From: VRUE01 sp963753245
GTDB lineage: Bacteria > Actinomycetota > Thermoleophilia > Solirubrobacterales > 70-9
DNA length: 64,000 nt
Direction of reading: 5' to 3'
NCBI GenBank assembly: GCA_963753245.1
Contig: CAVWBK010000007.1
Location: 310,001 to 374,000, forward strand
Part shown: positions 50,949 to 59,947 of the stretch, piece after piece
How positions within the stretch are numbered: the first letter of the stretch is position 1
Layout: every line of letters starts with the position of its first letter
The notes under the pieces: model-generated
What the model was told of the DNA's origin: nothing
What the model saw: only the letters and a program-made list of their open reading frames with translations
The model's database searches: none
Translations under genes and position numbers: made by a program

Positions 50949-51911
50949 CTAGAAGACGAAGATCGACTCGCCGTATTGCAGCTCTTCGTAGATGCGCGGC
51001 TGGTCTGCGATGTAGGTGCGAACGCAGCCGTGACTCGCCGCGTAGTTGGGGACCGAGGCGTAGCCGTGAACTGCGTAGCCGCCGTGCCAGTAAAAGGAGT
51101 AGTACATGCCCTCTGAGTTGTAGCCCGGTTCGCGCCGGTAGAAGCTGAAATGGCCGGTGATCGTCGGAGTCGAGGGCTTGCCGGTGGAGACCGGGTAGAT
51201 CGCGTAGGGCTTAGCGCCCTTGGCGAGGACAAGAACCTGCTTTGAGAGCGGTACTTCCGCGTGCTGGCCGGCGTCGGGATGTCGCACCCGGTAGCCACCC
51301 TTGCCGGCGAAGGCCTGCTCGACCAGGCCTCTGCCGGCACCCTCGTTGCGGGCGAGGCCGTTGACCTTGCGATAGGCGAGCACCTCGCGCCCGGTCCTGC
51401 CGTTGAAGCACGAGCCGCCGCCGGATACATAACCCATCTTCGCGATCGCCCGTTTAAAGCCCTTGACCACCCGATCGCACTCGCCCTGATGAAGGGCGGG
51501 GAAGCTGACCCGCCAGCTCTTGCGCAGGGTCTCAGCTCCGCGCACCGTGCTGCTCGCCTTGAGGTGGGCGGCCGCAGCGTAGGTCCCGGCTTTGCGCAGC
51601 ACGATGCTGGCCTTGAACTGCCCGCTCTCTGCGTTTGCCCTGACGACCGTGACGGTTCGCCTCACGAGCTTGTGGCTGTCAAGGTAGAAGCTGACCTCGA
51701 CGCGCTGGCCGGGCGCGTAGGGCTTGACCGTGCCGCTGACCGGAACGACGCTGAAGATCTGTGCGGCGCCGCCGTGCAGGGCACCGACCTTGATCGTCAC
51801 CGTCGAGGCCGCCGGGCCGCTCGGCTGGGAATGCTGCCCTGTCGCCGAGGCGCCGGCGGGCAGACAGAGGGCTCCGGCGAGGACGAGGGGTGCGAGGAGG
51901 CGCCGCTTCAC
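50949..51911 (-). CDS. L,D-transpeptidase (YkuD), exported
   Basis: The 320-residue precursor has signal LLAPLVLAGALCLPAGASA. The C-terminal YkuD domain carries VHGYASVPNYAASHGCVRTY with Cys296 as nucleophile, and an earlier HGGYAV. Residues 37-130 form an Ig/beta-sandwich-like region, and a linker with GFKRAIAKMGYVSGGGSCFN may bind peptidoglycan. YkuD enzymes make 3-3 peptidoglycan cross-links or attach proteins to peptidoglycan. Confidence 0.85.
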   Translation of the reverse strand: MKRRLLAPLVLAGALCLPAGASATGQHSQPSGPAASTVTIKVGALHGGAAQIFSVVPVSGTVKPYAPGQRVEVSFYLDSHKLVRRTVTVVRANAESGQFKASIVLRKAGTYAAAAHLKASSTVRGAETLRKSWRVSFPALHQGECDRVVKGFKRAIAKMGYVSGGGSCFNGRTGREVLAYRKVNGLARNEGAGRGLVEQAFAGKGGYRVRHPDAGQHAEVPLSKQVLVLAKGAKPYAIYPVSTGKPSTPTITGHFSFYRREPGYNSEGMYYSFYWHGGYAVHGYASVPNYAASHGCVRTYIADQPRIYEELQYGESIFVF

Positions 51912-51921
51912 CGAGAGAATC

Positions 51922-53475
51922 CTACTGGCCGAGCAGGGCGACAGAGTTGTTCAGCATGTGCAGCAGGATGCCCGGAATGACCGAGCCGGTCTTCTCGTAG
52001 AGCAGGGCGAGCAGAAAGCCAAAGACGATCAGAGGCGGGACCGCCGAGACCCCGGTGGTTGCGTGCAGGCCGCCGAAGATCAGGGCACTGATCAGAGCCG
52101 CTGCCAACCTCGGCAGGCGCTCGCGCAGTCCGCCAAACAGCATTCCTCGAAAGCAGATCTCCTCGCTGATCGGCGCGGCGATCACGATCAGCAGGATCTG
52201 AACGGGGACGATGCCGAAGCCCTTGGCGATGTCCTCCTGCTTCGGTTCCCCGACCAGGGTCGTGTAGATGGCGACGGCGACCAGGTAGACGAGGATCGCG
52301 GCGCCGATCCAGAGCAGCGCAGACGGCTTGAAGCGAAGCAGGCCGAGGCGACCGAAGGCCTCACGGAACGAAGCTCCACGCTGCATCGCAATCAAGAACG
52401 GCACCATTAGAAAGCCAACCGCGGTCATCAGCTGCACGAAGACGTTGGCGGTGGTGGTGAGCGGTTCCACTTCCCGGGCGACGAAGACGCTGCCTCCAGC
52501 GCCGATCGCGAGCTGGCAGGCGCGAACGCCGTCGGCCCTCGTGCGCCCGGTCGGGATCGGCGGAGCTTCCGGCCTGGAGCCGAGCATGTACTGCTCGGCG
52601 CCGCCGCCCTTGCCCGCGATCCAGAGCCGCCCCGACGGGGCAACGGCGACGCCGCATGGGTCGAGCGCCGGGCTGGCGGGCAGTGTCCAGAGCCGCTTAC
52701 CCTCCGGTCCGAACGCGAAGAGCGCCGCACCGCCTTCGCGGTGAGAGACGACGTAGACGTCGCCGGCGCCCGCGCCAGACCCTTGCTGGACCGCGATCCC
52801 GTATTCGTCGGCTTCGCCGCCGAAGTCGAATTGACCGGTCCCGATCTGCCCGAGGTAGGCGCCCGACTTGGCGAAGCGATCGACCGAGTCGTTGCCACGG
52901 TCGATCACGTAGACGTCCCCCGCGGCGGGACCGTTCGATTCGTCGGCGGCCAGCTGCATCGGTTCGAAATCGTCCTTGCCCGGCGGCGGACGGGCGCGAC
53001 GTTCGAAGCCGGGGATCCGGGCGGGCGGGCCAGCTGGGAGAAAGGCCTGGACGGTTCCGGCGTCTCGGTCCGAAACGTAGATTCGATCCGCGGAACCGTC
53101 GACCGCAACGCCATGCGCCGATTCGAAACTCCCGAACGGGGTGGCGGGCAATGCGATGCCGCTGGGGTCGTAGGCGGCGACCGAAGAGCCCTGGGCCGCG
53201 TAGACGATGCGGCTCCCCGGGTCGATTGCAACCGCCGAGGTCTGTTCTTCGTCGAGAACTTGCGTCGATCCGGTGGAGAACTTTTCCAGGCCGCCGTGTT
53301 GGGTTCCGAAGATCAATGCCGGCACGCTCAGGACGACGCCGGTGAGGAGCGCCAGGAGAACCCCGGCCAGGGCCATCCCCGGCCCCCAGTTCGCATAGGG
53401 AAAGGCCCGCGACGGTGTTCCGGAATCAGCCCCGAGGTCCGCGCATTCCGCCGACCCGTTTAACTTCTCGCTCAT
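51922..53475 (-). CDS. NHL beta-propeller fused to a CPBP intramembrane protease
   Basis: The 517-residue protein has one N-terminal helix (LAGVLLALLTGVVLSVPALI), then an extracytoplasmic propeller of about six NHL-like blades (VAVDGSADRIYVSDRDAGTV; GDVYVIDRGNDSVDRFAKSG; VAVAPSGRLWIAGKGGGA). A C-terminal CPBP/Abi domain follows with all three motifs: EEICFRG (438), FGGLH (471) and HMLNN (506-510). CPBP proteases act inside membranes in protein processing or bacteriocin self-immunity. The propeller sequence is like the decayed NHL genes at 0-5 kb. ATG 53475 overlaps the divergent start. Confidence 0.8.
   Translation of the reverse strand: MSEKLNGSAECADLGADSGTPSRAFPYANWGPGMALAGVLLALLTGVVLSVPALIFGTQHGGLEKFSTGSTQVLDEEQTSAVAIDPGSRIVYAAQGSSVAAYDPSGIALPATPFGSFESAHGVAVDGSADRIYVSDRDAGTVQAFLPAGPPARIPGFERRARPPPGKDDFEPMQLAADESNGPAAGDVYVIDRGNDSVDRFAKSGAYLGQIGTGQFDFGGEADEYGIAVQQGSGAGAGDVYVVSHREGGAALFAFGPEGKRLWTLPASPALDPCGVAVAPSGRLWIAGKGGGAEQYMLGSRPEAPPIPTGRTRADGVRACQLAIGAGGSVFVAREVEPLTTTANVFVQLMTAVGFLMVPFLIAMQRGASFREAFGRLGLLRFKPSALLWIGAAILVYLVAVAIYTTLVGEPKQEDIAKGFGIVPVQILLIVIAAPISEEICFRGMLFGGLRERLPRLAAALISALIFGGLHATTGVSAVPPLIVFGFLLALLYEKTGSVIPGILLHMLNNSVALLGQ
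53461..53466 (+). promoter_or_regulatory. -10 box, leaderless ATG 53474
   Basis: TAACTT, 7 nt before ATG 53474, inside the first codons of the reverse-strand CPBP gene. Confidence 0.3.
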
Positions 53476-53890
53476 GTCGCCGGCAGTTTCACAGGTCTCT
53501 CGCTCGACCAAGACCAGACTGCGGATCCTGCGCCGGCTGTTGGCGCTGATCGTCTTCCTGGTCATCGTCGCGATCGCACTCAGCCAGTTCACCGAGCTGA
53601 AGCGCCTGGCCACGGGGATCCTCGCCTCGACGGCGGTTCTCGGGCTGATCGTCGGCTTCGCCGCTCAGCACACGATCGCCAACATGGTGGCCGGCGTGCA
53701 GCTCGCCATCACCCAACCGATCAAAATCGGGGACCGGGTGAGCTTCGAAGAGGTCGAGGGCCGGGTCACCGACATCACCCTCTCCTATACCTACGTCGAC
53801 CCCGGCGACGGCAGCGCCGTCGTCATCCCCAACCAGCTGCTGGTCGAGGGGATCATTCACAACCGCTCGACCGGGGAGACGCAGGCATGA
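53474..53890 (+). CDS. Mini-MscS mechanosensitive channel protein
   Basis: The 138-residue protein has one N-terminal helix (LLALIVFLVIVAIALSQF), then the pore-type helix and beta-domain start of MscS (LGLIVGFAAQHTIANMVAGV, TQPIKIGDRVSFEEVEGRVT). The normal MscS family has three helices and a C-terminal cage (280 residues); this stops after the beta domain. It may still oligomerise. It overlaps the start of PBP1A by 4 nt, implying joint expression in cell-envelope stress. Confidence 0.75.
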   Translation: MSPAVSQVSRSTKTRLRILRRLLALIVFLVIVAIALSQFTELKRLATGILASTAVLGLIVGFAAQHTIANMVAGVQLAITQPIKIGDRVSFEEVEGRVTDITLSYTYVDPGDGSAVVIPNQLLVEGIIHNRSTGETQA

Positions 53891-56037
53891 CCCAGCGCAG
53901 CCGACGCCGACATCGCCGTCGGGGCGGCCTTTCAAGCAAGCTGCTGCTGGTCGGCGCCGCGCTCCTTGCGCTGCTCGGCGTGCTCGCGATTGGGGTGACC
54001 AACTGGGTGCTCGACGTCGCCGCCAAGACCCCTCCACTCTCCTCCTGCAAACCGGTCGGCAGCGGTGGCGACTCGACGATCTTCGCCGCCAACGGGGAGA
54101 AGCTCGGAGTCGTCGCCTCCGACGAGGCCCACACGTTGGTCGCGCTAAAACGGATCCCGCGGCAGCTGCAACTGGCAACCGTCGCGATCGAGGACCAGCG
54201 CTTCTATGAACATGGTGGGGTTGACCCGAACTCGATCGTGCGCGCGTTCTTTAAGGACCTCGCCGCCGGCGAAGCGGTCGAGGGAGGCTCGACCATCACC
54301 CAGCAGCTGGTCCGCAACCTCTGTATCCCCCACCCCGAAAAGAGCCTCGAACGCAAGATCATCGAGGGCGAACTCGCCGAACGCTACGCCGAACGGCACT
54401 CCAAGGCGGAAATCCTCGGCCAGTACCTCAACATCGCCTCCTACGGAACGATCGATGGCAGCACCGCGGTTGGCGTTCAGGCCGCCTCCCGAATCTACTT
54501 CTCCCGGCCGGTTTGGAAGCTCGATCTGCGCCAGGAGGCGCTGCTGGCCGGTTTACCGCAGGCGCCGACCGACTACAACCCGATCCTCAACCCGGCGGCG
54601 GCTCGCCAGCGTCGCAACGAGGTGCTTGAAAAGATGGGAAGCCTCGGCTTCGTCTCCGAATCTGGGGCCCAGGCGGCTGAGCGCCAGGGACTCGGTCTCG
54701 ATGTCTCCCGGGGCTTCTTCACCCACCGCCAGCCCTACTTCTTTGACTACGTCGAGAACAAATTGATCGACGAGTACGGCGTCAACACCGTGCGCCAGGG
54801 CGGCCTCAGGGTCTACACGACGATCGAGCCGAGACTCCAGAAGATCGGGCTGGAAGCGATGCGCTCCGCGCTGCCCTACTCGACCGACCCCTCCTCGGCG
54901 CTGGTCTCGATCGACCCCCGCAATGGCGACATCAGGGCGATGGTCACCAGCTCCAGCTACGGCTCGAGCCAGTTCAATCTCGCCGCCCAGGGGCACCGCC
55001 AGCCCGGATCGACCTTCAAGGCCTTTGTCCTGACCACGGCGCTCAAGCAGGGAATCGATCCCTACACGACCTATTACGTCTCAAAACCGCTCGACCTCAA
55101 TCTGCCCCGCTGGGGCCACTGGGAAGTGCACACCGCCGATGAGGGTTACCTCGGGAGGATCAACCTCGAGCAGGCCACGGTCGCTTCGGATAACACGGTG
55201 TTCGCCCAGCTCGACCTCGACGTCGGTCCCGAGCACGTCGCCGCGACGGCCAAGTCAATGGGGATCACCAGCCCGCTCGAAGGGATCCCCGCGGAGGGGA
55301 TCGGCGGCCTGCGGGTCGGGGTCTCGCCGCTGGAAATGTCAGATGCCTACGCGACGCTCGCCTCGGGGGGCATCCGCCACAACCCGGTTGCGATCGAACG
55401 GGTCGTCTTCCCGGATGGCAAGGTCGAGCGCCCCGAACCGCCCCATCCCAAGCGCGTGATCTCCGAGGCGGTCGCCTACCAGGTGACTCGGCTTCTGCAC
55501 GACAACATCACCGAAGGCACCGGGACGGCCGCCTACACCGGTTGCCAGGGACAGGCCGGAAAGACCGGCACCACCGACCGCCTCACCGACGCCTGGTTTG
55601 ACGGCTATCAGCCAAATCTGACCACCGCGGTCTGGGTCGGCTACCCGCAGTCCAACGAGATCGAAATGACCGACGTGCACGGGATCGAGGTCTTCGGCGG
55701 CACCTTCCCGGCCGAAATCTGGCACTCGGTCTACTCAAACGCCGAAATTCCCTGCGAAGAATTCAGCAAGCCACGCACCCCGATCACCTGGGCGCCCTTC
55801 ATCGGCCAGTTCACCGCCTCTCAGCCCGCCGCCAACAATCTCTCAAGGGCGGCGCGAGGACGAGAAGGGAAGCTGCCGGGCCAGGAAACGGTGGGCGGCT
55901 ATAACCCCGACGCCTACGCGCCGGGGGTCGGCCAGCAGCCCTACGTGCCACCGAGCCAGCCGAGCCGCTCCCCGCCGCCCTCCACTGGTGGGGAAGCCGG
56001 GGTCGGCGGTGCCTCGCCAACCGGCGGGAGCAACTAG
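53887..56037 (+). CDS. Penicillin-binding protein 1A-type bifunctional transglycosylase/transpeptidase
   Basis: The 716-residue class A PBP has a short basic cytoplasmic tail, one membrane anchor (LLLVGAALLALLGVLAIGV), a GT51 domain (EDQRFYEHGGVD near 102; EGGSTITQQLVRNL) and a transpeptidase domain. In the latter are GSTFKAF (S375, K378), SDN in ASDNTVFAQ and KTGT in AGKTGTTDR. The tail is Gly/Pro-rich. It lies in a run with mini-MscS and a GT-C gene. Confidence 0.92.
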   Translation: MTQRSRRRHRRRGGLSSKLLLVGAALLALLGVLAIGVTNWVLDVAAKTPPLSSCKPVGSGGDSTIFAANGEKLGVVASDEAHTLVALKRIPRQLQLATVAIEDQRFYEHGGVDPNSIVRAFFKDLAAGEAVEGGSTITQQLVRNLCIPHPEKSLERKIIEGELAERYAERHSKAEILGQYLNIASYGTIDGSTAVGVQAASRIYFSRPVWKLDLRQEALLAGLPQAPTDYNPILNPAAARQRRNEVLEKMGSLGFVSESGAQAAERQGLGLDVSRGFFTHRQPYFFDYVENKLIDEYGVNTVRQGGLRVYTTIEPRLQKIGLEAMRSALPYSTDPSSALVSIDPRNGDIRAMVTSSSYGSSQFNLAAQGHRQPGSTFKAFVLTTALKQGIDPYTTYYVSKPLDLNLPRWGHWEVHTADEGYLGRINLEQATVASDNTVFAQLDLDVGPEHVAATAKSMGITSPLEGIPAEGIGGLRVGVSPLEMSDAYATLASGGIRHNPVAIERVVFPDGKVERPEPPHPKRVISEAVAYQVTRLLHDNITEGTGTAAYTGCQGQAGKTGTTDRLTDAWFDGYQPNLTTAVWVGYPQSNEIEMTDVHGIEVFGGTFPAEIWHSVYSNAEIPCEEFSKPRTPITWAPFIGQFTASQPAANNLSRAARGREGKLPGQETVGGYNPDAYAPGVGQQPYVPPSQPSRSPPPSTGGEAGVGGASPTGGSN

Positions 56038-57129
56038 CTGACCCTTCACGGCGGGGCGGCCTTCGCCCTGATCTGGCTCGGCTTCCTCGCCTACATCGCC
56101 ACCCTGGCGATCGCCCCCAGGCTGGGGAAACGGGTGGTCTGGACGGCGATCATCCTCCTTGTCGTCCTCTTCGCGCTGCTCCCGCCGGTGCTCTCCCACG
56201 ACGTCTACAGCTACATCGACTACGCCCACCTCGGCGTCTCCCACGGCCTCGACCCCTACACCCACGGCCCGGCCTCAGCACCGGGGGATCCCGCCTTCGC
56301 TGAAGTTGACTGGACCAGCGCGAGGAGCGCCTACGGCCCCCTGTTCACGCTCGCCACCTACCCCCTCGCCTGGATCTCGGTCGCTGCCGCGGTCGTCGTC
56401 CTCAAGGTCTTGGTCGCGATCACCCTGCTCGCCCTGCTCGCCCTGATCTCGCGTTTGGCCGCCGTGCGCGGGGTCGACCCGGTGCGAGCCGCGGCCTTCG
56501 TCGGTCTGAACCCGCTGGTCCTCGTGCACGTCATCGGCGGCCCCCACAACGATGCGATCGCGATGCTCTTCGCGACGCTCGGGGTCTTCGCGGTGCTCGC
56601 CGCCGAGGAGCTCGGCGGCGGGCTGGCGTTCGCCGCCGCCGCTGGAATCAAGGCCTCCGCGCTCTTCGCTTCCCCCTTCGCCCTTCTCGGCTCGCGGCGC
56701 CGCGGGCGCTTCTTGGTCGGATGCCTGCTCGGCCTCGGCCTGATGGTGGCGATCGCCTGGCCGGCCTTCGGCCTGCACTGGCTCGGCGCCTTTGGGGTCG
56801 CCGAACGCAACCTTGATCGGACCACGCACCTGAGCGCTCCGGTTCGGCTCGCGCGGCTGACGGGGCTCGACGAGAACCTGACCCGGATCGCTGCGATCTA
56901 TCTGTATGGAGCGGTGATCGCCTTCCTGCTCCTCTGGACCTGGCGCGGCGCAGACTGGGTGCGCGCCGCGGGCTGGGCGGGGTTTGGACTTCTGCTCGCA
57001 ACCACCTGGCTCTTGCCCTGGTATCTGATCTGGGCGCTGCCCCTGGCGGCGATCTCCCGCGATCGCCGCCTGCAGGTGCTCGTCCTCCTGCTCACCGCCT
57101 TTCAGCTGACCACCCGCATCCCGGTCTGA
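56038..57129 (+). CDS. Polyprenol-phosphate mannosyltransferase-like GT-C protein, probable CTG start
   Basis: This GT-C-like membrane protein (MptB/alpha-1,6-mannosyltransferase type) has about ten to twelve helices. The hallmark is LSHDVYSYIDYAHLGVSHGL and DPYTHGPA in the first extracellular loop, with the aspartate typical of GT-C catalysis. Coding begins right after the PBP1A stop, in the same frame (CTG 56038, then FALIWLGFLAYIATLAIAP, a clear helix), but the first ATG/GTG/TTG is GTG 56134, which would remove that helix. It probably adds mannose to lipid-linked glycans at the outer face. Confidence 0.8.
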   Translation: MTLHGGAAFALIWLGFLAYIATLAIAPRLGKRVVWTAIILLVVLFALLPPVLSHDVYSYIDYAHLGVSHGLDPYTHGPASAPGDPAFAEVDWTSARSAYGPLFTLATYPLAWISVAAAVVVLKVLVAITLLALLALISRLAAVRGVDPVRAAAFVGLNPLVLVHVIGGPHNDAIAMLFATLGVFAVLAAEELGGGLAFAAAAGIKASALFASPFALLGSRRRGRFLVGCLLGLGLMVAIAWPAFGLHWLGAFGVAERNLDRTTHLSAPVRLARLTGLDENLTRIAAIYLYGAVIAFLLLWTWRGADWVRAAGWAGFGLLLATTWLLPWYLIWALPLAAISRDRRLQVLVLLLTAFQLTTRIPV

Positions 57130-57166
57130 GCGGCGGCGCAGCGGTGCGCGAAGCCGCGGCAGGGCG

Positions 57167-58630
57167 CTAGGTGACGCTCTCGCGCAGCTCGGCGATATCG
57201 GCCAGCTGTTCATCGACCCAATCGCCCGGGTTGCGCGCAAAGATGATCTCTTTCAGGTGGGCGGCCCGCACGCGGCGCTCCTCGGGATCCATCGTCAGCG
57301 CCCTGTAGATCGCATCGGCCTGCTCCTGGATATCAAAGGGATTGACCGAGATCGCGCAATCGGCGAGCTCCTCGTGGGAGCCGGTGTTCTCGGAGAGCAT
57401 CAGAACTCCGTCGCGGGTGTTGACCGCCGGCGCCTCCTTGGCGACCAGGTTCATGCCGTCGAAGATCGAGTTGACCATCAGCAGGTCGAAGTGCTTGTAG
57501 CGGGCCACCGCCTCGTGGAAGTTCTCATAGATCTTCAGGTCGATCGGCATCCAGTCGGTGGTCCCATGGCGGTGATTGACGACGGCGACCAGAGCTTCGA
57601 TCCGCTCCAGGTACTCGGCGTACTCGGGCACGTCCTGGCGTGAGGGCTGCAAGTGGGCGATGAAGGTGACCTGCTCGCGGAACTCCGGGTGCTGGGTGAG
57701 GAAGGTGTCAAAGGCGGTGAACCCGCGCAGCACGTTCTTGGAGAGGTCGGCGCGATCGACGCGGATGATCAGGTACTTGCGCCGCCGCTCGAGCACCTCG
57801 CGCTCGGCCTCGGCGACCTGCGGGGACTCGGCCGCCTTGCGCAGGCGCTCCGCGTCGATCCCCAGCGGATAGGCGCGCGCCTGCGTCTGCCCGCCGGCGT
57901 GGCGAACCAGACAGTGCTCGTAATCGACCTCGGCTTCGAGCAGTTCATCGCAGCAGCGTATGAAGTTGATGCAGTAGGCGTGGGTGTGGAAGCCGATGAT
58001 GTCGTTGGCGAGCATGCCCCTGAAGATCGCCTCGCGGATCCGCCCCGGCAGAATCCGCCAGCTGTCGGGCTGGGACCAGGGGATGTGGACGAAGTGGTGC
58101 AGAAAAACGTCGGGGCGCGCCTCGCGGATCATCCCGGGGGCGGTGTAGAGGTGATAGTCATGGAGCATCACCAGGGGCCGCTCGGCGCCCGCGATCTGGG
58201 TGAGCACGGCGTTGGCGATGTCGCGGTTGACCGTCTGATAGCCGAAATCCCAGGCGTCGAGCTCCTGCTGGCGGATGTCGGGGGCGTTGGAGAGGTCCCA
58301 GAGGTAGTGCTGGATGAACCAGAGGATCGGGTTCGCGATCACGTTGTAGAAGCGGTCATAGGCGTCTGGGTCGCTGCCGACGAGGAGGACCCGATACTCG
58401 ATGCCATCGATCGAGAGTTCGGCCGGCTCGCCGCGTTCCTCGGATACGACCACGTCCTCATCGGTCATCGCCGAGGCGATCCAGAGCGCGTCGCGGTGGG
58501 AGACGAGCCCCGAGAGAGCTGTGACCAGGCCGCCGCCGCCGCGACGGACGGCGCGCTTTTTCGCCGCATCTAGTTCGAACTGGGCCGGACCGCGATTGGA
58601 GACGATGATCAGCGGGTCGGAGTCAGGCAT
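57167..58630 (-). CDS. otsA: Trehalose-6-phosphate synthase (GT20)
   Basis: The 487-residue enzyme links UDP-glucose to glucose-6-phosphate. Motifs: IIVSNRGPAQFE at the start, VMLHDYHLYTAPGMIRE, FVHIPWSQPD, IRVDRADLSKNVL, and MVNSIFDGMNLVAKEAPAVN with SENTGSHEELAD. The start is ATG 58630 with TAGGCT 8 nt upstream, leaderless. No otsB phosphatase is in the window. It is downstream of treT on the same strand. Confidence 0.9.
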   Translation of the reverse strand: MPDSDPLIIVSNRGPAQFELDAAKKRAVRRGGGGLVTALSGLVSHRDALWIASAMTDEDVVVSEERGEPAELSIDGIEYRVLLVGSDPDAYDRFYNVIANPILWFIQHYLWDLSNAPDIRQQELDAWDFGYQTVNRDIANAVLTQIAGAERPLVMLHDYHLYTAPGMIREARPDVFLHHFVHIPWSQPDSWRILPGRIREAIFRGMLANDIIGFHTHAYCINFIRCCDELLEAEVDYEHCLVRHAGGQTQARAYPLGIDAERLRKAAESPQVAEAEREVLERRRKYLIIRVDRADLSKNVLRGFTAFDTFLTQHPEFREQVTFIAHLQPSRQDVPEYAEYLERIEALVAVVNHRHGTTDWMPIDLKIYENFHEAVARYKHFDLLMVNSIFDGMNLVAKEAPAVNTRDGVLMLSENTGSHEELADCAISVNPFDIQEQADAIYRALTMDPEERRVRAAHLKEIIFARNPGDWVDEQLADIAELRESVT

Positions 58631-58638
58631 GCCCGAGG

Positions 58639-58644
58639 AGCCTA
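58639..58644 (-). promoter_or_regulatory. otsA: -10 box, leaderless ATG 58630
   Basis: TAGGCT on the reverse strand, 8 nt before ATG 58630. It lies between treT and otsA, so otsA can be expressed on its own. Confidence 0.4.
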
Positions 58645-58661
58645 CCCCGAGCGCCGCGGCG

Positions 58662-59897
58662 CTAGGCGTCGAGCTCGGTGAACAGCTCGAGCCAGTCGCG
58701 CAGCAGACGCGGTGAGAGGAACTCGCGGCGAGCATGTTCCTTGCCCGCCCGCCCGAGGCGCTTGCCGAGTTCAGGGTCGGCGAGGATCTCGAGACTGCGC
58801 TCGGCGCACTGAGCTGGAGTGTCGACCAAAAAGCCCGAAACGCCATCGTCGATCTGCAGGGGGATGCCGCCGACATTTCCGGCGATCGTCGGGCGCCCCT
58901 TCCACAGCGCCTCGGTGACCGTCAGTCCAAAGCCCTCACGGATCGACTTCTGCAGGCAAACGTCTGATTGGGATTGGAAGGCGTTGACCTCGATCGCGCC
59001 GACGTTGTTGAGGTTGTTGAGAATCTTGATGTCGGGGTCGCCCTCGGCGTATTCGAAGGTCTTTTGGAAGAACTCCCAGCCCTCGGGGTCATCGGTCGCC
59101 ATCGAGCCGACCAGCGCCAGCTGCGCCTCGGGTACCTCCTTGGTGACGTCGCGGTAGGCGTCAATCACGCCCATCGGGTCCTTCCAGGGATCAAATCGGG
59201 AGACCTGGGTGATCAGCGGTCGGTCGACGTCGATCCCGAACTGGTCGCAGACGAAGGCCGCGTCATCGGGCGAGAAGGCCATGTTCTTCGGCGAGAGCGG
59301 GTCGATCGCCGGCGGAATGATCCGAACCCCATTCTCACCGATCCCGGTCGGCACGTAGGCGGGCATGTGCCAGACCGTCGCGTCGTACTCCTCGATCATC
59401 GGCAAGAGGCGGGCGATCGGCGCCGGGTTTGGCTCCGAGAGGTCGATATGGCAGCGCCAGATCCAGTTGCGGGACTTCTGGGAGGCACCGCCGCGCAGCC
59501 CGATCGGCTGCGGGTCGTGAACGACGATCGTGTCCCACTCGCCCTGCAGGCCGTCGGCGTTGATCGCGTTGATCTCATCGAAAACCTGCCACTGCTCCTC
59601 GCTCAGGGTCTCCTCGGCCCCCTGCAGGGAATTGTGGAGGAGCTTGGTGGCGTTGAAGAACTCTTCCTTGCCGAAGATCACGTGCCAGTGCGCGTCGAGG
59701 CCGACATCACGCATCAGCGGCACGATCGTGTAGAGGATCTCCGAGACGCCGCCGCCGAAGGCGGTGGCGCTGACGTGCAGCACGCGCTGACCCTCGAGCG
59801 GCTCGGCGAGGCTGCGGATCCGCTCGGTCAGCTCCTTGCCGACGACGTGCGTGTAGTCCGCGAGGGACTTTTGGCCAACTGAGACTTCCTGAAGCAA
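58662..59897 (-). CDS. treT: TreT-like trehalose glycosyltransferase (GT4)
   Basis: The 411-residue GT4 protein has VLHVSATAFGGGVSEILYTI (nucleotide-sugar domain), VIFGKEEFFNATKLLHN, HIDLSEPNP and the C-terminal QKSIREGFGLTVTEALWKGR, PTIAGNVGGI. TreT makes trehalose from NDP-glucose and glucose in one step and can run in reverse. TTG 59897 is the best start because TAGAAC lies 7 nt upstream. It lies directly upstream of otsA on the same strand. Confidence 0.85.
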   Translation of the reverse strand: MLQEVSVGQKSLADYTHVVGKELTERIRSLAEPLEGQRVLHVSATAFGGGVSEILYTIVPLMRDVGLDAHWHVIFGKEEFFNATKLLHNSLQGAEETLSEEQWQVFDEINAINADGLQGEWDTIVVHDPQPIGLRGGASQKSRNWIWRCHIDLSEPNPAPIARLLPMIEEYDATVWHMPAYVPTGIGENGVRIIPPAIDPLSPKNMAFSPDDAAFVCDQFGIDVDRPLITQVSRFDPWKDPMGVIDAYRDVTKEVPEAQLALVGSMATDDPEGWEFFQKTFEYAEGDPDIKILNNLNNVGAIEVNAFQSQSDVCLQKSIREGFGLTVTEALWKGRPTIAGNVGGIPLQIDDGVSGFLVDTPAQCAERSLEILADPELGKRLGRAGKEHARREFLSPRLLRDWLELFTELDA

Positions 59898-59904
59898 GAG
59901 CGGA

Positions 59905-59910
59905 GTTCTA
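59905..59910 (-). promoter_or_regulatory. treT: -10 box, leaderless TTG 59897
   Basis: TAGAAC on the reverse strand, 7 nt before TTG 59897. Confidence 0.4.
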
Positions 59911-59947
59911 CAGGCAGGGGCGGTTAGAGGTGGCGCCGGGGTGCTGG

